From NCBI GenBank assembly GCA_016204035.1, contig JACQLN010000006.1, forward strand, positions 1 through 6,192: a DNA stretch of 6,192 bases, given 5' to 3'. Within the stretch, counting starts at the first letter, position 1, and each line of letters opens with the position of its first letter. The notes beneath the pieces were generated by a model. The model was not told where the DNA came from, ran no database searches, and saw only the letters and a program-made list of their open reading frames with translations. This DNA comes from Parcubacteria group bacterium. GTDB lineage: Bacteria; Patescibacteriota; Minisyncoccia; JACQLN01. Below, piece by piece: positions 1-5,052 of this stretch. The translations under genes were made by a program, and so were the position numbers.

Positions 1-507
1 CTTAAACTGGGTATTAAAAACAGCTTGGCTTTGCCGCGCTTAAAAGCGGTGGTGGTCAATGTTGGTTTGGGGCGGGCAGTAACATCTAACACCAAGCCGG
101 AAGATGTGATTAAAAAAGTCTCCGAAGAAATCACAACCATAACCGGCCAAAAGCCGGTAAACACGGTGGCTAAAAAAGCCATTGCTTCTTTTAAGACCAG
201 AGAAGGTATGGCTATTGGTGTTAAAACCACTCTGCATGGCAAGAAAATGTATGATTTCTTGGAGAGATTTATTAGAATCGCTTTGCCCAGAACCAGAGAT
301 TTTAGAGGCCTTAAGATAAGTTCGGTTGATGAGGGCGGTAATTTGAATATTGGTATTAAAGATCACACTATTTTTCCGGAAGCAGTGGCGGACGCAGCCC
401 ATTCTTTCAGTCTTGAATTTACCGTGGTGGTGTCGGGATCAAATAAAAAAAACAGCTTGGAATTTTTTAGAGCGCTGGGTTTTCCGTTTGAAAAAAAGAA
501 TAAATAA
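1..507 (+). CDS. rplE: 50S ribosomal protein L5 (uL5), 5' end outside the window
   Basis: L5 sits in the central protuberance of the large subunit, binds 5S rRNA together with L18 and touches the P-site tRNA. The frame is open from base 1, giving 168 visible residues against about 180 for the family, so roughly 10-20 N-terminal residues are missing. The TTG at 25 is not the real start, because L5-like sequence ([18 protein letters not shown]) already runs before it. Recognisable family blocks are the VVVNVGLG strand (visible residues 17-24), TGQKP (48-52), SFKTREG (63-69), the [18 protein letters not shown] block, and a C-terminal strand ending ALGFPFEKK. It is the first gene visible in a spc-type operon, ending 1 bp before the S14 start. 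In E. coli the S8 repressor site lies near the L5 start; that region is not in view. Confidence 0.97.
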   Translation, partial: LKLGIKNSLALPRLKAVVVNVGLGRAVTSNTKPEDVIKKVSEEITTITGQKPVNTVAKKAIASFKTREGMAIGVKTTLHGKKMYDFLERFIRIALPRTRDFRGLKISSVDEGGNLNIGIKDHTIFPEAVADAAHSFSLEFTVVVSGSNKKNSLEFFRALGFPFEKKNK

Positions 508-508
508 A

Positions 509-694
509 ATGCCTAAAACATCTGTCATAGCCCGAGCCAAGAAAACACCCAAATTTTCCAGCCGCAAAATCAATCGTTGCTGGAAATGCGGCCGCAAAAG
601 AGCTTATATGAGAATTTTCGGCTTATGCCGGATTTGTTTTAGGGAATTGGCCAATAAAGGAGAAATACCGGGAGTTAAAAAATCTTCGTGGTAA
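509..694 (+). CDS. rpsN: 30S ribosomal protein S14, zinc-binding (type Z)
   Basis: S14 is a small-subunit head protein near the 3' major domain of 16S rRNA. At 61 residues this is the short zinc-ribbon form rather than the roughly 100-residue zinc-free form. The four ligands are intact: C24-x2-C27 and C40-x2-C43. The C-terminal block [11 protein letters not shown] is the usual family ending. The ATG at 509 begins one base after the L5 stop codon and gives the expected family N-terminus ([12 protein letters not shown]). The sequence just upstream is A-rich with no convincing Shine-Dalgarno. Its place after rplE and before rpsH is the standard spc order, but an unusually long 228-base gap follows it. 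Confidence 0.97.
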   Translation: MPKTSVIARAKKTPKFSSRKINRCWKCGRKRAYMRIFGLCRICFRELANKGEIPGVKKSSW

Positions 695-922
695 GGGCTT
701 GGCCCAAAAGCGAGCCGCGTTTCGCGGCCCGCGGTTGGTTGCCAAACCTTATCCCGCACATAAATCAAAGAACAAATATGAATCAAATGATAAAATCAAG
801 AGCAGTTAAAAGTCGGAAAGTTTACGATAACCCGCACAGTAAATTTATGTGCGGGATGCTCACTTTTGCAGCTAGATTTTATTCGCTGCAGAACAGCTCT
901 AAAATCTAAGCAAAACTGGCAA
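695..922 (+). promoter_or_regulatory. Structured S14-S8 intergenic region with competing hairpins
   Basis: This gap is far longer than the 1-11 bp gaps elsewhere in the operon and is rich in inverted repeats. (a) gccgcg/cgcggc, 714-719 with 723-728, loop ttt. (b) A perfect 15-bp inverted repeat, 751-765 with 843-857, spanning 77 bases. (c) A local hairpin cccgcaca/tgtgcggg, 831-838 with 848-855, which uses the same 3' strand as (b), so the two cannot form together. (d) tgcagc/gctgca, 867-872 with 885-890, competing with a longer stem tagatttt/aaaatcta (873-880 with 901-908) closed by gctg/cagc (885-888 with 894-897); the longer stem ends 14 bases before the S8 ATG. I infer an mRNA control element such as ribosomal-protein autoregulation or attenuation. 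S8 is the known spc repressor in E. coli, but I could not match its binding-site consensus. A mobile or repeat insertion is the alternative. Confidence 0.5.
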
Positions 923-1312
923 ATGACTGACCCAATATCGGACATGTTGATTAGAATAAAAAACGCCCAAGCTGTTAAAAAAGAAACAGTGGCTGTGCCG
1001 TATTCAAAAATGAAACAGGAATTGGCCCGAGTGCTTAAAGAATCCGGTTTTATTTTTGATTTTGAAAAAAAAGGACGGTCTATTGCCAACAAAAAATTAG
1101 AGTTAAAGCTTAAGTACCGAGACTCTTTTCCGGCTATAGCCAATACTAAAAGAATATCCAAGCCGGGGCAGAGAATATACCTAAAATACAGCGAGATTTT
1201 TCCCAAAGAATCCGGTTTTTTAAGGATCATTTCCACGTCTAAAGGTTTAATGTCGGATGGCCAGGCCCGCCGGCAAAAACTGGGCGGAGAAGTTTTGTGT
1301 GAAATATCATGA
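923..1312 (+). CDS. rpsH: 30S ribosomal protein S8 (uS8)
   Basis: S8 binds helix 21 of 16S rRNA early in small-subunit assembly and in E. coli also represses spc-operon translation. The protein has 129 residues, close to the usual 130. The N-terminus MTDPISDMLIRIKNA is the classic family start and fixes the ATG at 923; the frame is open farther upstream (from 866), but that extension has no S8 similarity. The C-terminal family signature lies at about residues 103-129 (ISTSKGLMSDGQA, then LGGEVLCEI). No Shine-Dalgarno is visible (aactggcaaatg). The TGA stop overlaps the L6 ATG in an ATGA junction, suggesting translational coupling. The long structured gap upstream makes this the gene most likely to be controlled separately in the operon. 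Confidence 0.97.
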   Translation: MTDPISDMLIRIKNAQAVKKETVAVPYSKMKQELARVLKESGFIFDFEKKGRSIANKKLELKLKYRDSFPAIANTKRISKPGQRIYLKYSEIFPKESGFLRIISTSKGLMSDGQARRQKLGGEVLCEIS

Positions 1313-1860
1313 GTAGAATAGGCAGAAAACCAATAGTTATCCCCAACAATGTTGCCGTTGCGGTCTCCGACGGTTTGGTTACGGTCAAAGGCCCTAAAGG
1401 GGAACTTTCTTTTAGGTTGCCCAAAGAATTAAAGATAGCCAATGAAGCCGGCCGGTTGGATGTGACAGTTTCGGATAGTGAAGTATCCGACCATAAAAAT
1501 TCTTTGTGGGGCACAGCTAGGTCCGTAATAAGCAATATGGTTAAGGGTGTGGTGGAGGGTTACGAAAAGAAAATGGAGATAGAAGGCGTTGGTTTTAAGG
1601 CGCAGCTTCAAGGCGATAAATTGATCTTGAATGTGGGTTTTTCACACCCCGTGGAAATCACGGCGCCGGCTGGCATATCTTTTAAGGTAGAAAAAAATGC
1701 TATTTTTATATCGGGCACCGACAAATTTTTAGTGGGTTCAGTAGCCGCTCAAATAAGAAAAGTTAAAAAGCCGGAGCCGTATAAAGGCAAAGGCATACGT
1801 TACGCGGGTGAGATCATTCGCCGCAAGGCCGGCAAGACAGCTACCGCCAGCGCCGCCTAG
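1309..1860 (+). CDS. rplF: 50S ribosomal protein L6 (uL6)
   Basis: L6 binds 23S rRNA near the sarcin-ricin loop and the factor-binding region at the base of the stalk. The protein has 183 residues against about 177 for E. coli and carries the two duplicated L6 domains. The start MSRIGRKPI is the family N-terminus. The family signature near the C-terminus (about residues 155-174) includes PYKGKGIRYAGEIIRRKAGK. The ATG overlaps the S8 stop by 4 bp, so initiation probably depends on the ribosome that ends S8; there is no Shine-Dalgarno. The short Ala/Ser/Thr tail after the signature is ordinary. Confidence 0.97.
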   Translation: MSRIGRKPIVIPNNVAVAVSDGLVTVKGPKGELSFRLPKELKIANEAGRLDVTVSDSEVSDHKNSLWGTARSVISNMVKGVVEGYEKKMEIEGVGFKAQLQGDKLILNVGFSHPVEITAPAGISFKVEKNAIFISGTDKFLVGSVAAQIRKVKKPEPYKGKGIRYAGEIIRRKAGKTATASAA

Positions 1861-1870
1861 AAAAAATAAA

Positions 1871-2260
1871 ATGAACAAAGACAGATCAAAAATAATAAAA
1901 AGGAAAATACGTCACCGCCGGGTGAGAGCTAAAATAGCAGGCACCAGCGAGCGCCCGCGCCTGGCTGTTTTTAGATCCAATAGGCATATTTATGCTCAAC
2001 TTATAGACGACCGCAACCAAAAAACTTTGGTTCAAGGCGGTGATTTGTCTTTTAAGAAAGGAAAAACTCGGGTACAAACCGGCGATAAAAAAGATAATGT
2101 CGGCAAAACAGGTGTGTCAAAAAATGCCGGTCACGCTTTGGGCAAAATATTATTGGAAAAAGGTTTTGAAAAAATAGTTTTTGATCGCGGCGGCTACAGG
2201 TACCACGGCCGCGTCAAAGCTTTAGCTGACGGCCTAAAAGAAGCCGGAATTAAATTTTAA
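1871..2260 (+). CDS. rplR: 50S ribosomal protein L18 (uL18)
   Basis: L18 joins L5 in anchoring 5S rRNA to the central protuberance. The protein has 129 residues; the family is commonly about 117-120. The basic N-terminus (IIKRKIRHRRVRAKI) leads into GTSERPRLAVFRSNRHIYAQ. The C-terminal end (about residues 103-129) carries VFDRGGYRYHGRVKALAD and finishes KEAGIKF, both typical. A Lys/Gly/Asp-rich stretch at roughly residues 62-80 (KKGKTRVQTGDKKDNVG) lies where families vary in loop length. The frame is open upstream from 1808 inside L6, but the ATG at 1871 gives the family start, 10 bp after the L6 stop. The start context is A-rich with no Shine-Dalgarno. Confidence 0.97.
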   Translation: MNKDRSKIIKRKIRHRRVRAKIAGTSERPRLAVFRSNRHIYAQLIDDRNQKTLVQGGDLSFKKGKTRVQTGDKKDNVGKTGVSKNAGHALGKILLEKGFEKIVFDRGGYRYHGRVKALADGLKEAGIKF

Positions 2261-2269
2261 TTAAATATC

Positions 2270-2779
2270 ATGGCAGAATTTGCGCACAATCAAAGAAGGC
2301 CGTCGGGCGGCCGCTCTCCGTTCAAAGAAAGAAAAGACAGGGAGTTTGAGGAAAAGGTTTTGGAGCTTTCGCGCGTGGCTAGAGTGGTGGCCGGAGGCAA
2401 GCGTTTTAGGTTTAGAGCTACCGTGGTTATTGGCGATGGCAAAGGGCAGGTGGGGTTGGGCATTGGCAAGGGAGCTGATGTGGCCCAAGCGGTTCAAAAG
2501 GCCTCGTACCAGGCCAAGAAAAATTTGGTGCGCGTTCCCATCATCAACGGCACCATACCTTTTGAAGTTAAGGTTAAATACAGTTCGGCGATAGTATACT
2601 TAAAACCGGCTCCGCAGGGGCGCGGTGTAAATGCCGGCGGCGCGGTTAGAGTTGTGGCCAGTTTGGCGGGCATAAAAGATATTATTGGCAAGGTTTTATC
2701 CCGTTCCGGCAATAAAATAAATAATGCCAGCGCCACCATAGCAGCTTTCAAAATACTGGCGGCCAAGAATCATAAATAA
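2270..2779 (+). CDS. rpsE: 30S ribosomal protein S5 (uS5)
   Basis: S5 lies near the mRNA entry and decoding region of the small subunit and affects accuracy and mRNA unwinding. The protein has 169 residues, close to E. coli's 166. After a basic tail (residues 1-24) comes the dsRNA-binding-like N-domain with the S5 signature at about residues 38-70 (VVAGGKRFRFRATVVIGD, then VGLGIGKG). The C-terminal domain follows, with APQGRGVNAGGAVRVV and SLAGIKDIIGKVLSRSGN. The ATG lies 9 bp after the L18 stop in an AT-rich context with no Shine-Dalgarno. The next gene is rplO, only 4 bp on; rpmD (L30), which lies here in most bacteria, is absent. Confidence 0.97.
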   Translation: MAEFAHNQRRPSGGRSPFKERKDREFEEKVLELSRVARVVAGGKRFRFRATVVIGDGKGQVGLGIGKGADVAQAVQKASYQAKKNLVRVPIINGTIPFEVKVKYSSAIVYLKPAPQGRGVNAGGAVRVVASLAGIKDIIGKVLSRSGNKINNASATIAAFKILAAKNHK

Positions 2780-2783
2780 ATCT

Positions 2784-3224
2784 ATGGATTTACATAATCT
2801 AAAACCGCATACCAAAATCAAAAAAAATAAAAGAATCGGCCGGGGCGGCAAGCGCGGCACCACTTCGGGTCGGGGCACTAAGGGCCAAAAGTCCCGCGCC
2901 GGACACAGAATCAGGCCGGCTATTCGCGATTTGATGATGAAAATTCCCAAAGCTCGCGGCTTTAACTTTAAGGGTTTTAAGGGTGATTTTATAGTGGTGG
3001 ATTTAACGGTTGTTGAGGCCGGTTTCAGTTCTGGTGAAAAAGTTACACCCCGGACTTTGCTTGATCATGGTCTGGTTTCTTTCAAAAAAGGCGCCTTGCC
3101 CAAAGTTAAGATTTTGGGCGCGGGCCGGTTGACCAAAAAGCTTATTTTTGAGAACTTGGCCGTGACTCAATCGGCCGCCCGAAAGATTTTGGCGTTGGGG
3201 GGCGAGATAAGGGCTTTGCCATAA
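2784..3224 (+). CDS. rplO: 50S ribosomal protein L15 (uL15)
   Basis: L15 is a late-assembling large-subunit protein whose extended N-terminal tail threads into 23S rRNA. The protein has 146 residues, the usual size. The Gly/Arg-rich tail occupies about residues 17-40 (RIGRGGKRGTTSGRGTKGQK). The C-terminal globular domain includes VKILGAGRLTKKLIFENLAV and ends ALGGEIRALP, matching the family signature. In the middle, the common bacterial block FEGGQMPLYRRLPKRGF is replaced by IRPAIRDLMMKIPKARGF; I believe this variant is frequent in CPR bacteria, but that is from memory. The ATG is 4 bp after the S5 stop with no Shine-Dalgarno, and secY begins 11 bp downstream. Confidence 0.96.
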   Translation: MDLHNLKPHTKIKKNKRIGRGGKRGTTSGRGTKGQKSRAGHRIRPAIRDLMMKIPKARGFNFKGFKGDFIVVDLTVVEAGFSSGEKVTPRTLLDHGLVSFKKGALPKVKILGAGRLTKKLIFENLAVTQSAARKILALGGEIRALP

Positions 3225-3235
3225 CGTTTTCATAG

Positions 3236-4504
3236 ATGAATAAATTTTTTCAAGTTTTTAAGATACCGGATCTAAGAAAAAAAATATTTTTTATACTGGC
3301 CATGCTGGTGGTTTTTAGATTGGTTTCGGCCGTGCCTATGCCCGGCATAGACCGGGCTAAGCTGGCCGAGTTTTTTGCGTCTAACCAATTTTTAGGTCTG
3401 GTGAGTTTGTTTACCGGCGGCACTCTGCAAAATTTTTCGGTGGTTCTTTTGGGTTTGGGGCCTTACATCACGGCCTCCATTATTATGCAGCTTTTAACCA
3501 TGATTTTTCCCAACTTGAGGGAAATGTACATGGAATCGGGTTCGGAGGGTCGGGCTAAGTTTAATCAATTCTCGCGGCTTTTAACCGTGCCTTTGGCGGC
3601 CATGCAGTCGGTGGCCACAGTATCTTTGTTAAAAAGCCAAGGGATTATCAGCCAATTGGCCGCTTTCGATTTTGTTACCTTGGTGGTTACGGTTACGGCC
3701 GGCTCGGTTTTTTTGGTCTGGCTGGGCGAAATTATTTCTGAAAAAGGCATCGGCAACGGTGTTTCCTTATTGATATTCGCGGGTATTATCGCCCAATTAC
3801 CCATAAGCATCGGGCAAAGCCTGGTGGCTTTTGATGCCGGCCAAGTTTTTAACTATATCATTTTTACCGCGGTGGCCGCGGCGGTTATTGCCGGCGTGGT
3901 GGTGATTTCGGAAGGCCAACGCAACATTCCCGTGGCTTTCGCCAAAAAAGTGCGCGGCCGCAGAATGTACGGCGGTTTTTCCAGCCACATACCTTTGCGC
4001 GTCAACCAGGCCGGAGTCATTCCCATAATCTTCGCTTTATCTATTTTGCTTTTTCCGGGCTTGATCGCCCAGTTTCTTTCCAGTTCCAGCATCGGCTGGC
4101 TGGCCGGCGCGGCCCGATCGGTGGCCGCTTTTTTCCAGCAGCCGCTGACTTACGGCATTATGTATTTTTTTCTGGTGGCCGTGTTTACGTATTTTTACAC
4201 CGCGGTTACGTTTGATCCCAAGGCCATATCGGAAAACGTTCAAAAGCAGGGCGGTTTTATTCCGGGTATCAGGCCGGGCGAGCCCACGGCGAGTTTTATT
4301 GCCCATGTGGTTAGCCGCATCACTTTGGTGGGCGCTTTGTTTTTGGGCACCATCGCGGTTTTGCCGCTGGTGGTCCAGCGAATGCTGGGCATCACCACTT
4401 TGACTTTGGGCGGCACGGCGCTGTTGATCGTGGTCTCGGTGGTTTTGGAAACCATGCGCCAGATCAACGCTCAATTGACTCTGCGGGAGTACGACACGTT
4501 TTAA
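3236..4504 (+). CDS. secY: Protein translocase subunit SecY
   Basis: SecY forms the protein-conducting channel of the Sec translocon in the cytoplasmic membrane, with SecE/SecG and the SecA motor. The protein has 422 residues, slightly under the 431-443 of B. subtilis and E. coli, with about ten hydrophobic membrane segments. TM1 is about residues 16-34 with the typical internal Arg (R28), followed by VPMPGID. The plug region is around 56-66, and the signature GPYITASIIMQLLT lies at 75-88. The cytoplasmic loop before TM7 carries SEGQRNIPVAFAKK and GGFSSHIPLRVNQAGVIPIIFA. The next loop carries FDPKAISENVQKQGGFIPGIRPG, important for SecA and ribosome contact in the family. The C-terminus reads MRQINAQLTLREYDTF. 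The usual followers (adk, map, infA) do not come next; an untranslated, structured region does. Confidence 0.98.
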   Translation: MNKFFQVFKIPDLRKKIFFILAMLVVFRLVSAVPMPGIDRAKLAEFFASNQFLGLVSLFTGGTLQNFSVVLLGLGPYITASIIMQLLTMIFPNLREMYMESGSEGRAKFNQFSRLLTVPLAAMQSVATVSLLKSQGIISQLAAFDFVTLVVTVTAGSVFLVWLGEIISEKGIGNGVSLLIFAGIIAQLPISIGQSLVAFDAGQVFNYIIFTAVAAAVIAGVVVISEGQRNIPVAFAKKVRGRRMYGGFSSHIPLRVNQAGVIPIIFALSILLFPGLIAQFLSSSSIGWLAGAARSVAAFFQQPLTYGIMYFFLVAVFTYFYTAVTFDPKAISENVQKQGGFIPGIRPGEPTASFIAHVVSRITLVGALFLGTIAVLPLVVQRMLGITTLTLGGTALLIVVSVVLETMRQINAQLTLREYDTF

Positions 4505-4519
4505 GGCCGGCGGGCGCGG

Positions 4520-4548
4520 TTGCAATAGTTTTTTGTTTGGTTTAGAAT
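4520..4548 (+). promoter_or_regulatory. Sigma70-type promoter downstream of secY
   Basis: TTGCAA at 4520-4525 and TAGAAT at 4543-4548 are separated by exactly 17 bases. Each hexamer has 4-5 of 6 consensus positions, and the T-rich spacer is favourable. The predicted transcription start is about 4555. No long reading frame follows; instead a string of hairpins and an intrinsic terminator about 255 bases away suggests that it drives a non-coding RNA. It lies 16 bases after the secY stop. Confidence 0.6.
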
Positions 4549-4554
4549 GAAAAC

Positions 4555-4811
4555 AAGTTCACGGTGGCGTCTCGCGAACGGTCGTCATCGTGTTTCACGG
4601 TAACCCATCAAAAAGGGGATCAAGATGAGGTATCCGTTGAAAGTGGAGGGATAAGGGTGTGTGCCTAAGGTCAGGCCCACACCCAAAAACTCCATAACCG
4701 AGTTCTTTCGTGGGCTAGTCCCACACACTGCCGCCTAAAGCGGCAAACCAAGGCCGAGCATGACTCGGCACACGGGTCACTACGCCAAGCGTAGTGACCC
4801 GTCTTTATTTT
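4555..4811 (+). ncRNA. Unrecognised structured non-coding RNA, about 255 nt
   Basis: The stretch is bounded by a sigma70-like promoter and a strong intrinsic terminator and has no long frame. Visible helices, in order: aacgg/ccgtt (4577-4581 with 4634-4638) enclosing tcatc/gatga (4585-4589 with 4624-4628); tggag/ctcca (4644-4648 with 4690-4694) enclosing a hairpin of gggtgtg/cacaccc (4655-4661 with 4678-4684) plus gcct/aggc (4663-4666 with 4673-4676) with one mismatch; gtggg/cccac (4710-4714 with 4720-4724); tgccgc/gcggca (4729-4734 with 4740-4745); gccgag/ctcggc (4753-4758 with 4764-4769); then the terminator. I looked for the hallmark blocks of tmRNA, SRP RNA, RNase P RNA and 6S RNA and did not find them. 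A nine-codon frame preceded by AGGGG (4625-4654) lies inside, so a leader with a short peptide is the alternative. The end points are inferred. Confidence 0.55.
4772..4811 (+). terminator. Intrinsic (rho-independent) terminator
   Basis: A perfect 14-bp stem, 4772-4785 (acgggtcactacgc) with 4789-4802 (gcgtagtgacccgt), has a three-base loop (caa) and is followed directly by ctttatttt. The U-rich tract is only on the + strand side, so it terminates rightward transcription, from the 4520 promoter and any readthrough from secY. Confidence 0.85.
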
Positions 4812-4821
4812 GCCAAAGTAA

Positions 4822-4875
4822 CCCTTCGACTCGCTGACTCGCTCAGGTCGTTCGACTCCGAGAGTCTCAGACTCG
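4822..4875. repeat. GACTC-rich short repeat cluster
   Basis: The 8-mer gactcgct is perfectly duplicated in tandem at 4828-4835 and 4836-4843, with further gactc copies at 4854-4858 and 4870-4874 and an inverted gagtc at 4862-4866. The copies can fold locally: cgac/gtcg (4827-4830 with 4847-4850) enclosing ctga/tcag (4834-4837 with 4843-4846), and gagt/actc (4862-4865 with 4871-4874). I see no coding potential. It looks like an intergenic repeat (REP-like), but one copy in the window cannot establish that. Confidence 0.45.
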
Positions 4876-4941
4876 CAGAGGTATTTTAGCCTCTGTCTAA
4901 TAACCTCGCCGCAAAGCGGTGAGGTAGTGAGGGCTAAAATA
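4876..4941. repeat. Nested inverted repeat with alternative pairings
   Basis: The outer arms tattttagcc (4882-4891) and ggctaaaata (4932-4941) are perfect 10-bp complements. They enclose a second hairpin, acctcgccgc with gcggtgaggt (4903-4912 with 4916-4925), 10 pairs including one G-U, loop aaa. The left outer arm can instead take part in cagagg/cctctg (4876-4881 with 4890-4895), so the folds are mutually exclusive. The right arm contains the stop codon of the reverse-strand small gene. There is no T tract on either side, so it is not a classical terminator. Confidence 0.55.
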
Positions 4942-5038
4942 GAAACAAAGGATAAATCAGATAAATAACCATAGACAAGCCCACCAACAAGGCGGCGATT
5001 GTCCAGAAAATCCGAATTGTTTTTTTATGTTTATTCAC
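4934..5038 (-). CDS. Small single-pass membrane peptide, 34 aa
   Basis: Reading leftward from a GTG at 5038 gives a 34-residue protein. It has a basic N-terminus (MNKHKKTIRIFW), one hydrophobic segment of about 20 residues (roughly residues 10-30, TIAALLVGLSMVIYLIYPLF), and a stop at 4936-4934. The basic-then-hydrophobic layout predicts a cytoplasmic N-terminus by the positive-inside rule. Short proteins of this shape, with a WTI...LSMV...PLF pattern, seem familiar from Parcubacteria genomes, but that is recollection, not a search. It diverges from the FtsB-like gene with only 14 bp between start codons. A palindromic -10 element fits a leaderless start exactly at the GTG. No function can be assigned. 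Confidence 0.55.
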   Translation of the reverse strand: MNKHKKTIRIFWTIAALLVGLSMVIYLIYPLFLF

Positions 5039-5040
5039 GT

Positions 5041-5050
5041 TATTATAATA
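5041..5050. promoter_or_regulatory. Palindromic bidirectional -10 element (TATTATAATA)
   Basis: TATTATAATA equals its own reverse complement. On the + strand TATTAT (5041-5046) is followed by six bases and then the ATG at 5053. On the - strand TATTAT (5050-5045) is followed by six bases and then the GTG at 5038. With the usual -12 to -7 placement, transcription would begin at the first base of each start codon, giving two leaderless mRNAs. The + strand -35 candidate is TTGTTT (5017-5022, spacer 18); the - strand -35 is weak. Using the alternative TATAAT registers would put the starts three bases inside each gene. Confidence 0.55.
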
Positions 5051-5052
5051 CC

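Noticed and set aside
735..766. Promoter within the S14-S8 gap
   Set aside because: TTGCCA at 739-744 with TAAATC at 761-766 has a 16-base spacer but a poor -10 match, and other pairings such as TTTACG/TTTATG are no better. Not strong enough to report.
778..909. 43-codon + strand frame in the S14-S8 gap (ATG 778)
   Set aside because: The frame runs through both arms of the inverted repeats and shows no recognisable domain or family pattern. It is better explained as structured leader than as a gene, though a small basic leader peptide cannot be excluded.
1310..1312. Possible TGA recoding (TGA as glycine, as in Gracilibacteria/SR1)
   Set aside because: The TGA falls at the normal C-terminal end of S8, and none of the full-length proteins has an internal TGA. 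Reading through would add only three residues before TAG, so this single codon is not decisive, but nothing supports recoding.
4037..4525. 162-codon reverse-strand frame opposite secY
   Set aside because: It lies wholly antisense to the strongly recognised secY, its product is rich in Gln, Arg and His with no family resemblance, and it extends over the promoter downstream. It is a shadow of GC-rich codon use.
4555..4811. RNase P RNA, tmRNA, SRP RNA or 6S RNA
   Set aside because: The gaaagtgg at 4639-4646 resembles the RNase P block gaaagtcc only loosely, and its partner blocks are missing. There is no tRNA-like end for tmRNA, no GGAAGCAGCC-type SRP loop, and no single long bulged hairpin as in 6S.
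4847..4862. tRNA T-arm-like sequence (gtcgttcgactccgag)
   Set aside because: It resembles a T loop, but no acceptor, D or anticodon arms can be built around it. It belongs to the GACTC repeat cluster.
4999..5052. Longer N-terminus for the FtsB-like protein from TTG 4999
   Set aside because: It would overlap the divergent small gene and include the palindromic -10 element, and the extra residues do not resemble FtsB/DivIC proteins. ATG 5053 gives the expected short cytoplasmic tail before the membrane segment.
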